A DNA stretch of 64,000 bases, taken from the NCBI GenBank assembly GCA_911728435.2, contig OU452198.1, positions 36,857,902 to 36,921,901 on the forward strand. Direction: 5' to 3'. Source of the stretch: Apoderus coryli (taxonomy: Eukaryota > Arthropoda > Insecta > Coleoptera > Attelabidae). Both the position numbers and the translations under genes were made by a program. The notes under the pieces are model-generated. The model saw only the letters and a program-made list of their open reading frames with translations. It had not been told where the DNA came from and made no database searches. Below, one piece after another: positions 22,076 to 32,880 of the stretch (within the stretch, counting starts at the first letter, position 1; each line of letters opens with the position of its first letter).

Positions 22076-24197
22076 TAATAATAATAAATGACTTTATTGG
22101 CATAAATCACATACATTCAAAAATGGAAGAACAAATAAACTAAAAAAAACAAAAATCAGATGCCAAAATGCGCAAGCTCAGCAAAGCTGATTTTCAGCAA
22201 GGGCCCTATAATACATTATAAATATGCTAACAAATATCTAAAACGAAAACACTAAACATAATAATACAATAATAATGGAATAATAATAATATAAAGGTTA
22301 CAACATCAGACTCAATGAGTGTCATCTGCTCTTGAAATAATTTATCATACAAACAATTTTTAAATTTAGACAGTGATAATATTTTCATCTCCAAAGACAT
22401 CTCATTATAGAATTTAGCTATATTGTAACTGAAAGACCTCTGATACATGGCCGTTCTGTGTTGAGGAATGGTAATAATATCCTTGCGTCTGACATTTACA
22501 TTATGTATGTCAGTCCGGAAAGTTATTCTTCTATACAAGTAAGGCGGAGTCTTCAACAAAATGATGCTGTGGTAGAGAAACACAGAGTGCAATGTTCTTC
22601 TGTTAATCATATTAAGCCACTTTATGGTTGATAAGGTATGAGATATTCTGTCAAACTTCCGTATTCCAAAAACCAATCGTAAGCATGAGTTCTGAAGTCG
22701 TTGGACACGCGCCGAATCAACCTGCAAGAGACACGGACCGTAGACGTAATCACAGAAGTTCATATGCGACAGCACCAGTGATTCACACAACAACTTTCTC
22801 AGGCCAAATGAAAGTAATTTCCTAGTGGCATAGATACTCTTAAGGTTGGCATAGCCAATTTGAAGCTTTGATGTTATATGCTGAGTAAATCTAAGCCCAT
22901 TGTCAATAATTAGTCCCAAGCTCTTGGCATGATCAGAGATTTGAATGGCCACACCATCCAGTGACAAGCGCATGGCAGATTCAACAGGGAGTCCAAAAAA
23001 CAAAGCTGTTGATTTTGAAGGATTAACAACAAGGTCATGGCGCTTTGAAAGATCCGCCAGGGCCCCCAGATCACGGTTTATCCGCGCTTCTGCAATGGTC
23101 AGCTCCCCTCTCTCGAAGACATGAACAATCTGAGAGTCGTCAGCATACATTTTCAAGTGCCAGTGCTGTAAGAATTCAGGAAAATTAGACGTGTAGATAG
23201 TATAGAGAATTGGTGATAAAATAGACCCCTGAGCAACTCCCCTGGTTAAACTCGCAGTGTCTGACATGCTGCCATTAAAAAAGACACACTGGGTCCGTCC
23301 ACTAATATAATTACGGATCAGACGCGTTGCCGAGTCATCGAAACTAACAAAATGCAGCACAGACAATAAGATGTCATGATTTACCATGTCGAATGCCTTA
23401 GAGTAATCGAGTAGAACCAGTACGGCGCACATTCTGTTGTCAAGAGCGGACAGAACATCATCGGTTATATCAAGTAGAGCTGTACCGCAACTATATCCCG
23501 ACCTAAAACCAGATTGAAAAAATGGCAGAATATTGTATTTATACACATGGGCTTTCATTTGAGTTTCCATTGCCCTTTCCAAAACCTTAGACAGAGCAGG
23601 AAGAACAGTAATTGGTCTGAGATCCCTCAAACATTCTGGAGTGGTACACTTTGGAATTGGTCTTACAATACCTTTCTTCCATTCATCCGGAAATACGCTA
23701 TTTTCTAGGCAGAAATTGACCACGTGAGTGTAGTACGGGATAAGAGTTGGGCAAGTAAGGTGAATCATGGCAATATCAAGACCATCCGCCCCACAAGCCT
23801 TAGTCTTTATACTAAGAAGTTTCTTACTTATATCTATTTCCTGGACAGGATAAAATTTCAACCTCTCCACAAAGTGGCCTTTGTTGTTGTTATTATAAAA
23901 GTTACAAGTGTTGACATCGGTATTGACAGGGCTACAGGAAGTCGCCGAAAAAAACCTATTAATTTCGTCAGCATCCACCCCCAAATTATTAACAAAATGC
24001 CGACTCTTCCCACTGTAAATGTTAAGTTCTCTCAAAACTTTCCATTTTCTTCCAGCCATGCAGCCCCTTAGTTTTTGCTCAAGATATTTTTCACTTCGAA
24101 TTGCTTGAGTTACATGATTTCTTAGATCTTTATAGTAGTCCCAATGATTTGCGTTCTTTGAAGATTTAAATCTTTGATATGGTATGGCGAAGACTTA
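22076..24197 (-). mobile_element. 5'-truncated LINE with TTA tail (minus)
   Basis: Its 3' end on the minus strand is CCAATAAAGTCATTTATTATTA at 22099-22078, the same style as the 1.9-kb copy. It contains one long open frame with RT but no endonuclease. In-frame coding continues upstream of the ATG at 24059 to a stop at 24195-24197, close to where a mariner-like end begins. Fragments of what looks like the same family lie at 1.0-1.9 and 13.2-13.6 kb. Confidence 0.85.
22227..24059 (-). CDS. LINE reverse transcriptase ORF2, N-truncated (610 aa)
   Basis: The protein copies element RNA into DNA at the chromosomal target in intact relatives (Jockey/CR1-like group). RT motifs in order: LRPITVLPALSKVLERAME, FFQSGFRSGYSCGTALLDI, LLDYSKAFDMVNHDILL (motif A), GVAQGSILSPILYTIY (motif B), KMYADDSQIVHVF (motif C, both catalytic Asp intact), and a C-terminal region with IPQHRTAMYQRSFSYN. 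Full-length ORF2 proteins are about 900-1000 aa, so the N-terminal endonuclease (about 300 aa) is missing. The frame stays open upstream of this ATG to 24194, so the ATG is internal. The lack of stops suggests recent insertion. It cannot move alone without an endonuclease. Confidence 0.85.
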   Translation of the reverse strand: MAGRKWKVLRELNIYSGKSRHFVNNLGVDADEINRFFSATSCSPVNTDVNTCNFYNNNNKGHFVERLKFYPVQEIDISKKLLSIKTKACGADGLDIAMIHLTCPTLIPYYTHVVNFCLENSVFPDEWKKGIVRPIPKCTTPECLRDLRPITVLPALSKVLERAMETQMKAHVYKYNILPFFQSGFRSGYSCGTALLDITDDVLSALDNRMCAVLVLLDYSKAFDMVNHDILLSVLHFVSFDDSATRLIRNYISGRTQCVFFNGSMSDTASLTRGVAQGSILSPILYTIYTSNFPEFLQHWHLKMYADDSQIVHVFERGELTIAEARINRDLGALADLSKRHDLVVNPSKSTALFFGLPVESAMRLSLDGVAIQISDHAKSLGLIIDNGLRFTQHITSKLQIGYANLKSIYATRKLLSFGLRKLLCESLVLSHMNFCDYVYGPCLLQVDSARVQRLQNSCLRLVFGIRKFDRISHTLSTIKWLNMINRRTLHSVFLYHSIILLKTPPYLYRRITFRTDIHNVNVRRKDIITIPQHRTAMYQRSFSYNIAKFYNEMSLEMKILSLSKFKNCLYDKLFQEQMTLIESDVVTFILLLFHYYCIIMFSVFVLDIC

Positions 24198-24199
24198 AT

Positions 24200-24369
24200 G
24201 TGGAATTTACGAAGAAAATTTGTGTCCGACAGTAAAACACGGTGGCAGAATATTGCAACCATGATATGTTCAATAGTTTTTCTTAGATTAATAAAATGTA
24301 AGAAGATCTATCAAATTACATAATAATTTTTAATCACACCTCAAGTGGATGAAACATTTTCCGTCACTG
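24200..24369 (-). mobile_element. mariner-like end, minus orientation
   Basis: On the minus strand, CAGTGACGGAAAATGTTTCA begins at about 24374-24369 after TA. It is followed by TCCACTTGAGGTGTG, in the style of Tc1/mariner inverted repeats. The inner sequence to about 24200 has no clear frame and then meets the LINE. Confidence 0.45.
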
Positions 24370-24379
24370 TATACAGTGA
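24360..24379. repeat. 20-bp palindrome, head-to-head transposon ends
   Basis: CGTCACTGTATACAGTGACG is a perfect palindrome. It reads as two outward-diverging CAGTGACG ends sharing a central TATA, which is the TA target dinucleotide of Tc1/mariner elements. Confidence 0.6.
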
Positions 24380-25510
24380 CGCGATACGTTATGATGGTAT
24401 ACGACACGAGCGGAACACGTTGAGAGTTCAAGCATCAATATTTATATGAGCAAAAATATTTATCATCAGTTAAGGTCTGAAAATAATGAAGTGACGAATA
24501 CACTTATTATAAAAAGAATGTTTGAATTAACTAAGATTCCGGTTTTTAATATTAATCTAGTTATCAGAAAATGGGTTGTTGTAGATCACTCTGTTAAAAG
24601 AAAACGGAAAAATCAAAAATTTATAAAAATATTGACCATGCCTCAAAGGAATGTATTCGAAGAACAATTCATAATTTTTATAAAGAAAATAAAGTCCCTA
24701 CTTTGGAAATGATTTGGAATAAACTCAGCGAATACTCTAATTATAATTATCGATCTTTGGAAACTTTAAGAGGTTTTTTATTAGAGTGCGGATTTAAATA
24801 TAAGAAACTTAATAACCGTTTATTAATAATGGAGTCACGTCGTATTGTGGAATATTTTGTACAATAAAAGAGTACCGCGAGTCAAAGAGAACGATAATAA
24901 TAGATCTTGACGAGACGTGGTTTGATACGCATGATACTGTACATGTATAAGTACGGTTGGGTATACATGACTCAAAATTGTACTTTAAATGCTCCATGTT
25001 CAAGAGGAAAACGGGTTATAATTCTACATGCGGGAAGTGAAAATGGGTTCGTACCCAACGCACTGCTCTTGTCAGCCAAAAACATAAGACAGTCTTCTGC
25101 GGACTACCACGAAGACATGACCGCAAATTTGTTTGAAATATGGTTTGATGAACACAGCTAGTACCTAATATTCCCCCAAGTTCAGTTATCGTTATGGATA
25201 ATGCGTCTTATCATTCGCGAATGTTAAATAAAATACCTAATAATAATACAAAAAAGGAGGATATATTAAAGTTTATGATACAATTTTAAAAAATTATACG
25301 TTATAGATCATATCTGCGAAACACACGGCCATAGTATATTTACGTTTACCTCCATATTACTGCATATTCAATCCGATAGAATTGGTTTGGGGCAGTCTAA
25401 AAGAACAGTTTAGAAGATGCAATCAGAATCCGACTTTAAGCGCTGTAATCCTAGAGAATATAAGAACCGTTATATCTGATTTAGACAAAACTGACATAGG
25501 GAAAAATCGG
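24372..25510 (+). pseudogene. Tc1/mariner-type DDE transposase, decayed
   Basis: Following the CAGTGACGCGATACG end are broken frames. First come helix-turn-helix-like pieces (24446-24712). Then IIIDLDETWFDTH near 24896-24935, where D of LDETW is the first catalytic residue. A block follows with CTLNAPCSRGKRVIILHAG and a terminal YHEDMTANLFE (24973-25130). Then SVIVMDNASYHSRMLN (25182-25230) carries the second D. After an apparent deletion around 25270-25310, FNPIELVWGSLKEQF (25370-25415) carries the catalytic E. Order and motifs fit a DDE Tc1/mariner relative of the LDETW type common in insects. Several frameshifts and stops disable it. The right inverted repeat was not found. Confidence 0.8.
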
Positions 25511-25921
25511 TGGATCACATTTTTCCGGCCATAGACCCTGTTATTATTCAGCATAAAAGTTTTTTAAAATATCGTAGGGCATGTAAGTATTGTTATGAAA
25601 TGTTAAAATGGTGCGCCTGTGGACGGCGGAGGTCGGCATTGACTTTACAAAGAAATATGGGGTTGTGGTTTTTTATAGCATTATATACTAAGATTGGAAA
25701 AACTATACCAGAAACAATCACAATAGCTGTTGAACAAATTATTCAAAATTTTGAGAACATTCATATTAGATACAGCAGATTTCGAAATGTAATGATAAAA
25801 TATTAACAGATATTATTATTCAAACTTCTTGCGTTTTTTGGTTTTACGGGCATTAAAATGAAGTAAGCGTCAATTTTAGTAACAATAAAGCATAATAAAT
25901 TATACGTAAGCAATAAAAGGC
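25511..25921 (+). other. 98-codon frame of unknown nature, otherwise nothing
   Basis: A frame (25510-25806) begins MDHIFPAIDPVIIQHKS, continuing the end of the transposase remnant. It then contains an ACKYCYEMLKWCACGRRR Cys-rich stretch. It may be the transposase tail fused to unrelated sequence. No recognised domain. Confidence 0.25.
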
Positions 25922-26018
25922 GAATCTCCACGAAATCAATTTAATACATCACTCTGAAATTGCCTGGTTACATTTACCATACATGTTTCGAAGATACTAT
26001 CCTCATCTTCAGTGGTAA
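25922..26018 (-). repeat. Hammerhead-like dispersed repeat copy
   Basis: In ribozyme sense: CCACTGAAGAT, GAGGAT-loop-ATCTTC (6 pairs with one G-U), CGAAACATGTA. The far end, CGAATCTCCACGAAAT, is a mutated GTCTACTCCACAAAAT. Confidence 0.6.
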
Positions 26019-26866
26019 TATATCGAAAATTAATAGACAATTTAATGTTTTACGCACTAATCTTATGAATGATCCTCGGTTTCTTTATTGTAAATGGATA
26101 CTAGGGTAAGGTGCTTTATAAAATATAATATAAATCTCACTGATACTAAAAGTACTTTATGACATTGACTTCAGTCCAACACTGTTTCCAGTGAAGTGCA
26201 CGCACAAAGGTATCATTGGTCGCAGTTCAAGCCTCGAAATACTTTGCATGATTCGTATACTCGTATTTATAAGAGATTTCTGTATAGGTACATCAGCCAG
26301 TTTCTTTTTATTATTATTATTATTCAAGAACAATTTAAAACTTTTAAAAGTTTTTCTTTTAATGGTTTCCTGAGCACCGTAAATTTCTCAAAACTTATAT
26401 AAAACTTTTTATTTCTTTTTCCGATCCTTATAGTACGAATATTTAAAAGTTGCCTCTATAGTCTCTCTCTTTCGTTTTCTTATCCTGAACGAGTATTCTT
26501 TTTTCTTCTCACGCCGTAGCAAATAGAAAATAAACCATTTTTGTTTTAAAAATACTGTCGGGATAATTGCAAAGTTTTAATGGTTCTAGGTAAAAATTAA
26601 ATTTTCCGAGAAAATCGATAAAGCTTGTACAAAAAAAAAAAAATAGAGGATAAAACAGAAAACGAGACAGCATTGAACTGAATGGAAAGTTGATTTAAAT
26701 TGTTTCATTTTGGGTTTTTTTTTATTGAGATAATTTGAAAAGTTTTAAGTAACGTTTTAATTTTTCAATTGAATAAAATAATTACGTAATTATTAAGATT
26801 AATTTACATACAGGGTGACTGTTAGTCGATGGTTTGTATCGTAGACGATTTGGGAAAACTAAGCAT
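26019..26866. other. No gene seen
   Basis: T-rich non-coding sequence. Overlapping 60-codon frames at 26191-26402 share no features with known proteins. Confidence 0.45.
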
Positions 26867-27367
26867 ATACAATGTGTCCATGGATAGAGTTTGGAAGAGG
26901 AAAAACTTTTTTATTTGTCGATTTAGAAGAAAAAGTCATTCTTTATAAAAACGTCTGCTTGTGTCGAAACTACAATTTCAAATGCCAAATTTACGATTAC
27001 TATCCAGGGTATATCAAAAATAACATTTTTAATGATTTTGATTTTTTTGTTTCTTTTAATTTATGAAAATATTTTCAAAACCGTGATTTATTACAACAAT
27101 TGTGCAAAAAACACTAATAAACTTTTTTCTCAAAGTGGTTAATTTCATACCTACTATTAAAATAATAAAATTAAAAAAAAAAAAAAGGAAATCAAAATCA
27201 TTAAAAATGTTATTTTTGATATACCCTCTATAGTAATCGTAAATTTCGTACTCGAAATTGTAGTTTTGACACAAGCAGACGGTTTTATAAAGAATGACTT
27301 TTGCTTCTAAATCGACAAATAAAAAAGTTTTTCTTCTTTCAAACTCTATCCGTGGACACATTGTATC
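26867..27367. mobile_element. Foldback element, ~180-bp arms
   Basis: 26867-27048 and 27187-27367 are inverted copies with scattered substitutions, separated by about 138 bp of spacer. The mirrored arms give nearly identical short peptides on opposite strands (KTFLFVDLE, IKNNIFNDFDF), which explains the two facing frames. These are not genes. A CAGGGTGACTG motif lies 50 bp outside the left arm. The arrangement is a foldback or long-TIR element with a short centre, and its RNA would form a long hairpin. Confidence 0.75.
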
Positions 27368-27889
27368 TTGAAAATTTGAGTGAGTATGTACGACTGAGGT
27401 CAATGCAATGTATCGAATACTCTATATACAGAATGTCCCGGAAAATGTGGGAAATCTCTCAGATACAAGCAGAACATGAAAAAATAAGATAACAAGCTCC
27501 AAAATACGTTTTTCTTTTCTGTACCGAATCTGTGTAGATATTATTTTTTTTCTCGATGACGGTCCATTTTATCAACACTAAACCAGAATACCTTTTTTAT
27601 ATTAACATTCAGGCTACTCATATTTAGTATTTAAAAATCTTCATCATACAGCGTGTCGAAAGTTTAAGCGTTCAAGTGTAGAACTTAGTCCGTCCCTGGT
27701 AAATTAGGAAAACTAATTTTTAATTATGAGCCTTCCTCACTAGTATCCATCATATCAAGTTTTTATTATCTGCAAAATTTGTCTTAATACAATTTTTATT
27801 ATATTTAAATATAAATAAACACGCGGTTCTACGTCTATTAGAGATTCTATAAGAAATCGCCAATGTACTGTGGTTATTCGTATTTTAAC
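27368..27889. other. No gene seen
   Basis: AT-rich, non-coding. No supportable feature. Confidence 0.4.
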
Positions 27890-28170
27890 CTTCTTCCCTC
27901 GAACATAAAGAGCTGCCAAACCGAGAGCACTTTCAAAAAATTTGCTGAAGAAACTTTTAACGGATGACGCCTTCTACAGTGTGCAGGAGTTATTTTATTG
28001 TATGATTGTGTCACATTTTGTTTTGATTTATTTGTTTATTGTTTTATTGACTGATTGTAGATGTATGTGTTGTTTTTATCTATATTTTGTTTGTTTTGTA
28101 TTTATTTTTTTTTTACATTTATTTACAACCGAACCGAGCCTATGTATTTATAATGGCTGAATAAAGATTA
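27890..28170 (+). pseudogene. LINE ORF2 C-terminus and 3' UTR remnant
   Basis: The frame from about 27920 reads NLLKKLLTDDAFYSVQELF. This closely resembles ALKTYLLEKAFYTVGDFF at the end of the 52-53 kb LINE and LLAANAFYSIRDF at 11.1 kb. A T-rich 3' UTR with AATAAAGATTAT at 28160-28171 follows. Only the last few dozen residues are present, so it is a dead 5'-truncated copy. Confidence 0.55.
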
Positions 28171-30380
28171 TAGTAAGCTCTACGTAATTACTGATACGCC
28201 ACTGGCCAAACCAAAAAAACTTTGATAGTGTATAAGCGGTTAAATCTGGCCACCCTCTATATCTAGCTAGAAACCAAAACTGGCTACCAACCATTTGCCT
28301 AATATAGCTTTTATCTTAAAGGGATAAAAATTCATTGTGTCCCTATATACAAAGTTAAATTCGATTCAGTCCCTGTTTTTCACTTTCAATGTTGTCAGCA
28401 TTACAAGCAACATTTTAAGTGTTGAACAATTGAGCCCCTTTTAAAGGAGTTTTGTCTATTTATATACATGTGAAAAGCCCATCTAAGAAAACACAAATTG
28501 CACTTAACGCTCCATTATGAGGTTGTCATTATCCTATTTCCTTGTGTTGATATTGACAACGCCATTTTAGGCTAGTCATAGCATAATAATTTCAAAAATA
28601 TGATATTGAATATTTCGCCATTTTAGTTTGGTTGATTGAGACTTTTTCGGTACAGACATCCGTAAATAATTCGATTACAATTTATGATTTCACCAACATG
28701 GAATATATCCGAGGCCAGTTTTTCATATCCAGATCCTTTATCCACATTTTGTTGGGCAAACCTTTACTGTTTCCTTCACAACACTGTCTTTTATAATCTT
28801 TACAACCTTTGTTCCTTCAACAGTTACTTGTCTCTACCCAGTATTGCTGAACTGTTTGAGATTCCTATCCTTCTTAAATCAGGATGATCGTGAATGAATC
28901 AGGAGATCCTTGTTGCTCCCTGTACCGACTGCAAACAACAACTTGCACCGCTCAAAGCATTTTAATGAATTGCCCTAGAAGCTTAGAAATCGAACTAGCA
29001 ACCCTTTGGGTCATTTTCTCCCTATAAGCACGAATAACTCTGTTCTGGAGAACTGTGAGTCATTGAGCTGTAATTGTTCTTAAATATAGTTTCCTCAAGT
29101 GCACCTGGTCCTGGATTGTCCTGCAACCTGAATGTAAAAGTCGTTCTTTCTCTCAAAAGGATGCACCAAAAACTGGAGACGCGTATAGCTATGGAAACAA
29201 AAATGACGGCTGAATTCTGGCTGCCGCGTCGAGATTGCTTAAACTAAAGCAGATGATGATTCAGGAAAACTGGGGACGGCTCGTGGTATTAACTTGTTGG
29301 GTGGGAAGACTGGAAAACCAGACGGATCAGAGGAGAGAAATGTTTATTACTATCAATAACTCTATATACAATATATACTTGTTGCGCAAAATTTGTAACC
29401 CAATTCTAATAGACCATAACGGAATTGCAGGTCTTGCTAATTGTTTTGTTATTCCATGTCTAAAATAACATCTAGAAACCACCTAATCCTACCAATCATA
29501 TAGAAAGAGTCTTCCCCAATATTTACTCGTAATTACCTACTGAACAACTGAGTACACGAGCGCAAAAAGGGCATCCAGTATTAGGAAATGTTATAAGTAA
29601 TTTAAAATTCAAATTACGTTTTAATTCCCACCCTCTAAAGATATAGAAAGCGTCATTCAAAGAAATCCAATTTTTACTGGAACGAGTGGGAAAATAAACG
29701 AATGATAAAAAAATCCGCTTCATCTCTACCCATAGACTGGCAAGGGAAGATATACGCAGACCCTTTTTTGGTAGTCGTTCCCCAATATCGTGATTTAAAC
29801 TCCATAATCCAATCTTATTATTTAGTTTCGTTCAGATTTGTCCAGAAATACAGTACAGAAGCGTGTAAGAAAAATATATTTTTTTGAAACTATACAGAGT
29901 GAATTAATTTTTTAGGAATTTGGGTAGTATGGTTGTAATTGAAACACTGTTTGCGGTAATTACAAAATTAAAAATTTATTTTATAGGGAACAGAGTATGT
30001 TTCCTCATCCGAGAGTGTTGTTAGTTGCTTGTTATGGTTGATTTTTGTACCACGACAGCTAAAGAATTTGTGTCGTTGCTGAGTATATAATTTATTGCTA
30101 ATATCGTTAAGAATATTATTACATTCTACACTTAAAATTAAATGTAACACTCACCTTATATAAATTGTATTTATTTATCCTCACAGCATTAGTTCTATTA
30201 AATAAATTAACACTTTTATCAATTACTTGTATTTATTATGGGAGTGAAATATTTGGTACGGCTCTGTGTGATTTTCCGATTATTGATTTTACCATGTATT
30301 GACCTTCCCCTAAATTCGACAGAATGTATGATTAGCGATTATAGGTAATTTTTATTAAGATCTGATTATCTTACTTACCA
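28171..30380. other. No gene seen
   Basis: Mixed-composition non-coding sequence. Some frames of 60-77 codons exist (for example 28684 and 29235, plus) without recognisable domains, and no repeat relation to the rest of the window was noticed. Confidence 0.4.
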
Positions 30381-31528
30381 GTTGCTTGTACGGACCTGGT
30401 ATACAATTTCTCTAAGGGTTTCAACTGATTTCCTTCGACTTGATTGTAGTTTCCATGTTAGTGTAGTTTCTTTTGGTATTTCGGGCTATAGTTAGATTCA
30501 TACTGTATTTAATTATGAACCTAATGGGTGGGCAGTTTAATTAGCTGGTGTTGTTTCGTGCTTCGGGGACTTCACAAGCTTAGCAGGCGATCATCTGTCC
30601 AATAAATAATCAATAACGTCAGCATACAGTTCATCGGTATCGCGTTATTGTGTCGGTCATTGGACTTACGTGTTTTTATGTCTTGTCGTCATGTTTCCTT
30701 TTTTTGTTGGTTGTCACTGGTCCTTGTTCGTTATCCCGAATTTCTGGCTATCGGGCGGCAGTTGCTGTCGGGTCTTCAAGGGCTGCTTTGAATGGCTGGC
30801 GAGGTTCTTTGGAAGGGTTGTGCTTGGCGAACCGTTGAGGAAATGGTTCTAGTCTATTAGACCGGACGACGACGCTGGGTACCACTAATGCGATTCACCT
30901 GAGCTCCACTGAATCGTCGGCGAGGAGATCGGGGGCAGTGTCGTTCGATGGGCACATCCGCACCTGTTTTTCTTTATTTTTTTTTCGTTAATTCATTCAG
31001 CGGGAAGGTACTGTTGTGTGGAAATGTTGAACTTTCGAGTAAGAGTTGTCTCTGTGAAAGACTTCCTGGGATATGCGACCGGAGGGCATATGAACGAGGC
31101 TTTCCGCTACTTAATACGGTCTGCGCAACTTATGCCTATCTCATTCCATCTTTCAAGAGATCACTAATGTCGAGATCCGCACTCAGGTGGAAGTTCTGGA
31201 TCACGCACTCTTACTTTGACTGGACACAACGGCGGTGGTATCTTCGCGTTGAAACTATATTGTTAGGTTAAGGTTGCAGTTTGGCATATGCTATAATTAT
31301 GCTGGGTTCTATTCGTGTCGGATCCCAGGGCTTTGTTCCTAAAAACCACACAAATTGTATAGGTTACTATATATTATTATATTTCCGGCTATGACAGTGG
31401 CAATGTGCTAGTGTTACAGTTTTCTTACCTGATTTTGACTAATATGTTCAGTATTTAATTTTCGATTACGAACTATTGAGTATTAGAGTTCGTGAAAGCC
31501 TAATTTCGGCTTTATTATTATTATTATT
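30381..31528. other. GC-richer segment, unclassified
   Basis: About 30540-31260 has clearly higher GC content than its surroundings, with CGGCGAGGAGATCGGGGGCAG-like sequence and a 107-codon frame (30948-31271). The sharp composition change suggests an inserted element, perhaps a solo LTR or an unclassified transposon. I find no RT, integrase or transposase motifs and no flanking repeat. Confidence 0.3.
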
Positions 31529-32509
31529 GGTAAACATGCAGTATAGTTGTACTAAATTATGGTCTGACCGCGCCGCTGCGCAGTCAGACGAATTTTATGT
31601 GAAAAAGTGTCACTACTCTAACGATGTTGCCAGGTTGGTATCTATTCACTATATCGACTGATAGAATGAATAATACAATTTTATTATTATAAATTTATAC
31701 AGTGGATGTAATTATTACATCATTGCTGGAAGTAAAATGCTGAGTATGGAAGGTTAGACAATAAAGATTATTATTATTAGGTAGCAGGCAGGGATGTGTT
31801 GTAAGGGTGTAATAGTGATGATCAGGAAGAGTTAGTAAAGGAGGGTGAGTGTAGAAAGCAGGACTGAGATGAAATGTAGTAAGCACGTAGTTGCTATATT
31901 AGTTCGATAGCATTCATTATTAGGACAACACATCCCTGCCTGCTACCTAACCTTCCATACTCAGCATTTTACCCTCAACCTCCTGTAATATTTGTGTGGA
32001 TTAGTTCGATAGCAGTCATCATTAGGTAATCATTGCAGAAGGTTAAGGTTAGGTAGCAGGCAGGGATGTGTTGTCCTAATAATGACTGCTATGGAACTAA
32101 TATAACAACTATCTGCCTACTACATCTCATCTCAATCCAGCTTTCTACACCCACCCTCCTTTACTAACTCTTCCTGATAATTACTATTACACCCTTACAA
32201 CACATCCCTGCCTGCTACCTAACCTTCGATACTCCGCATTTTACCTCCAACCTCCTGCAATGATTACCTAACGATGACTGCTATCGAACTAATCCACATA
32301 AATATAACAAATAGGTGTATAACCTAGAGTAGCATTTACATTTAACGGTCAAAAATTAAGCGCTAAATATTTAACCGTTTCAACATAATATGTGTGTTTT
32401 AAACCTGGCAACACCACACTTCAATTAAAATCTGAACTCCCAAAACTCGTCTGACTGCGCAGCGGCGCGGTCAGACCATAATTTAGTACAACTATACTGC
32501 ATGTTTACC
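31529..32509. mobile_element. Complex foldback element, perfect 63-bp arms
   Basis: 31529-31591 and 32447-32509 are exact reverse complements over 63 bp. Each arm holds a GC-rich hairpin (GTCTGAC...GTCAGAC). Inside are two 170-bp units, 31779-31948 and 32051-32220, which are inverted copies of each other. Each unit is bounded by an inverted pair of AGGTAGCAGGCAGGGATGTG. Flanks of these units (CTTCCATACTCAGCATTTTACC against CTTCGATACTCCGCATTTTACC) are also mirrored. The region is non-coding. Perfect outer arms point to recent movement or gene conversion. The transposase family that mobilises it is unknown. Confidence 0.8.
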
Positions 32510-32880
32510 TTATTATTTACCATAACGTGTAGGTTATATATTTTCACTATGAATTAATTGAATTATTTTACAACAATCAGCTGATTTCTGTCACCTTAAG
32601 TATCTCGTATGACACTTGAGTATTTTGTATCACTTACTTGATAGTCAGTTCCTTTTACAAGAAGTGAGTTCACCATTTTAATTTGATATTTAATGGTGAT
32701 CGTAACGCAGTCTGTTTCTGTCAGTGGACATAATGCTTTGGTGGTTTATATGAAAGTGGGTTATCGGTGTTAGTGACTTATGTCACACTAAGTTTTGTGT
32801 TTATTTTCTGCCGTTTCACGGCTTACCGATGTTGTATTCCGCCGTGCATGTGTTTTTTACAGAATAAAATACAATATATA
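32510..32880. other. No gene seen
   Basis: Non-coding sequence between the foldback element and the Tc1 end. Nothing recognised. Confidence 0.45.

Noticed and set aside
26872..27403. Two facing frames with similar peptides, as if duplicated convergent genes
   Set aside because: They are mirror images of one inverted DNA repeat; the peptide similarity follows from the palindrome.
30650..31271. Overlapping frames in a GC-richer segment as host exons
   Set aside because: No splice signals in matching phase, no recognised domain, and competing frames on the same strand.
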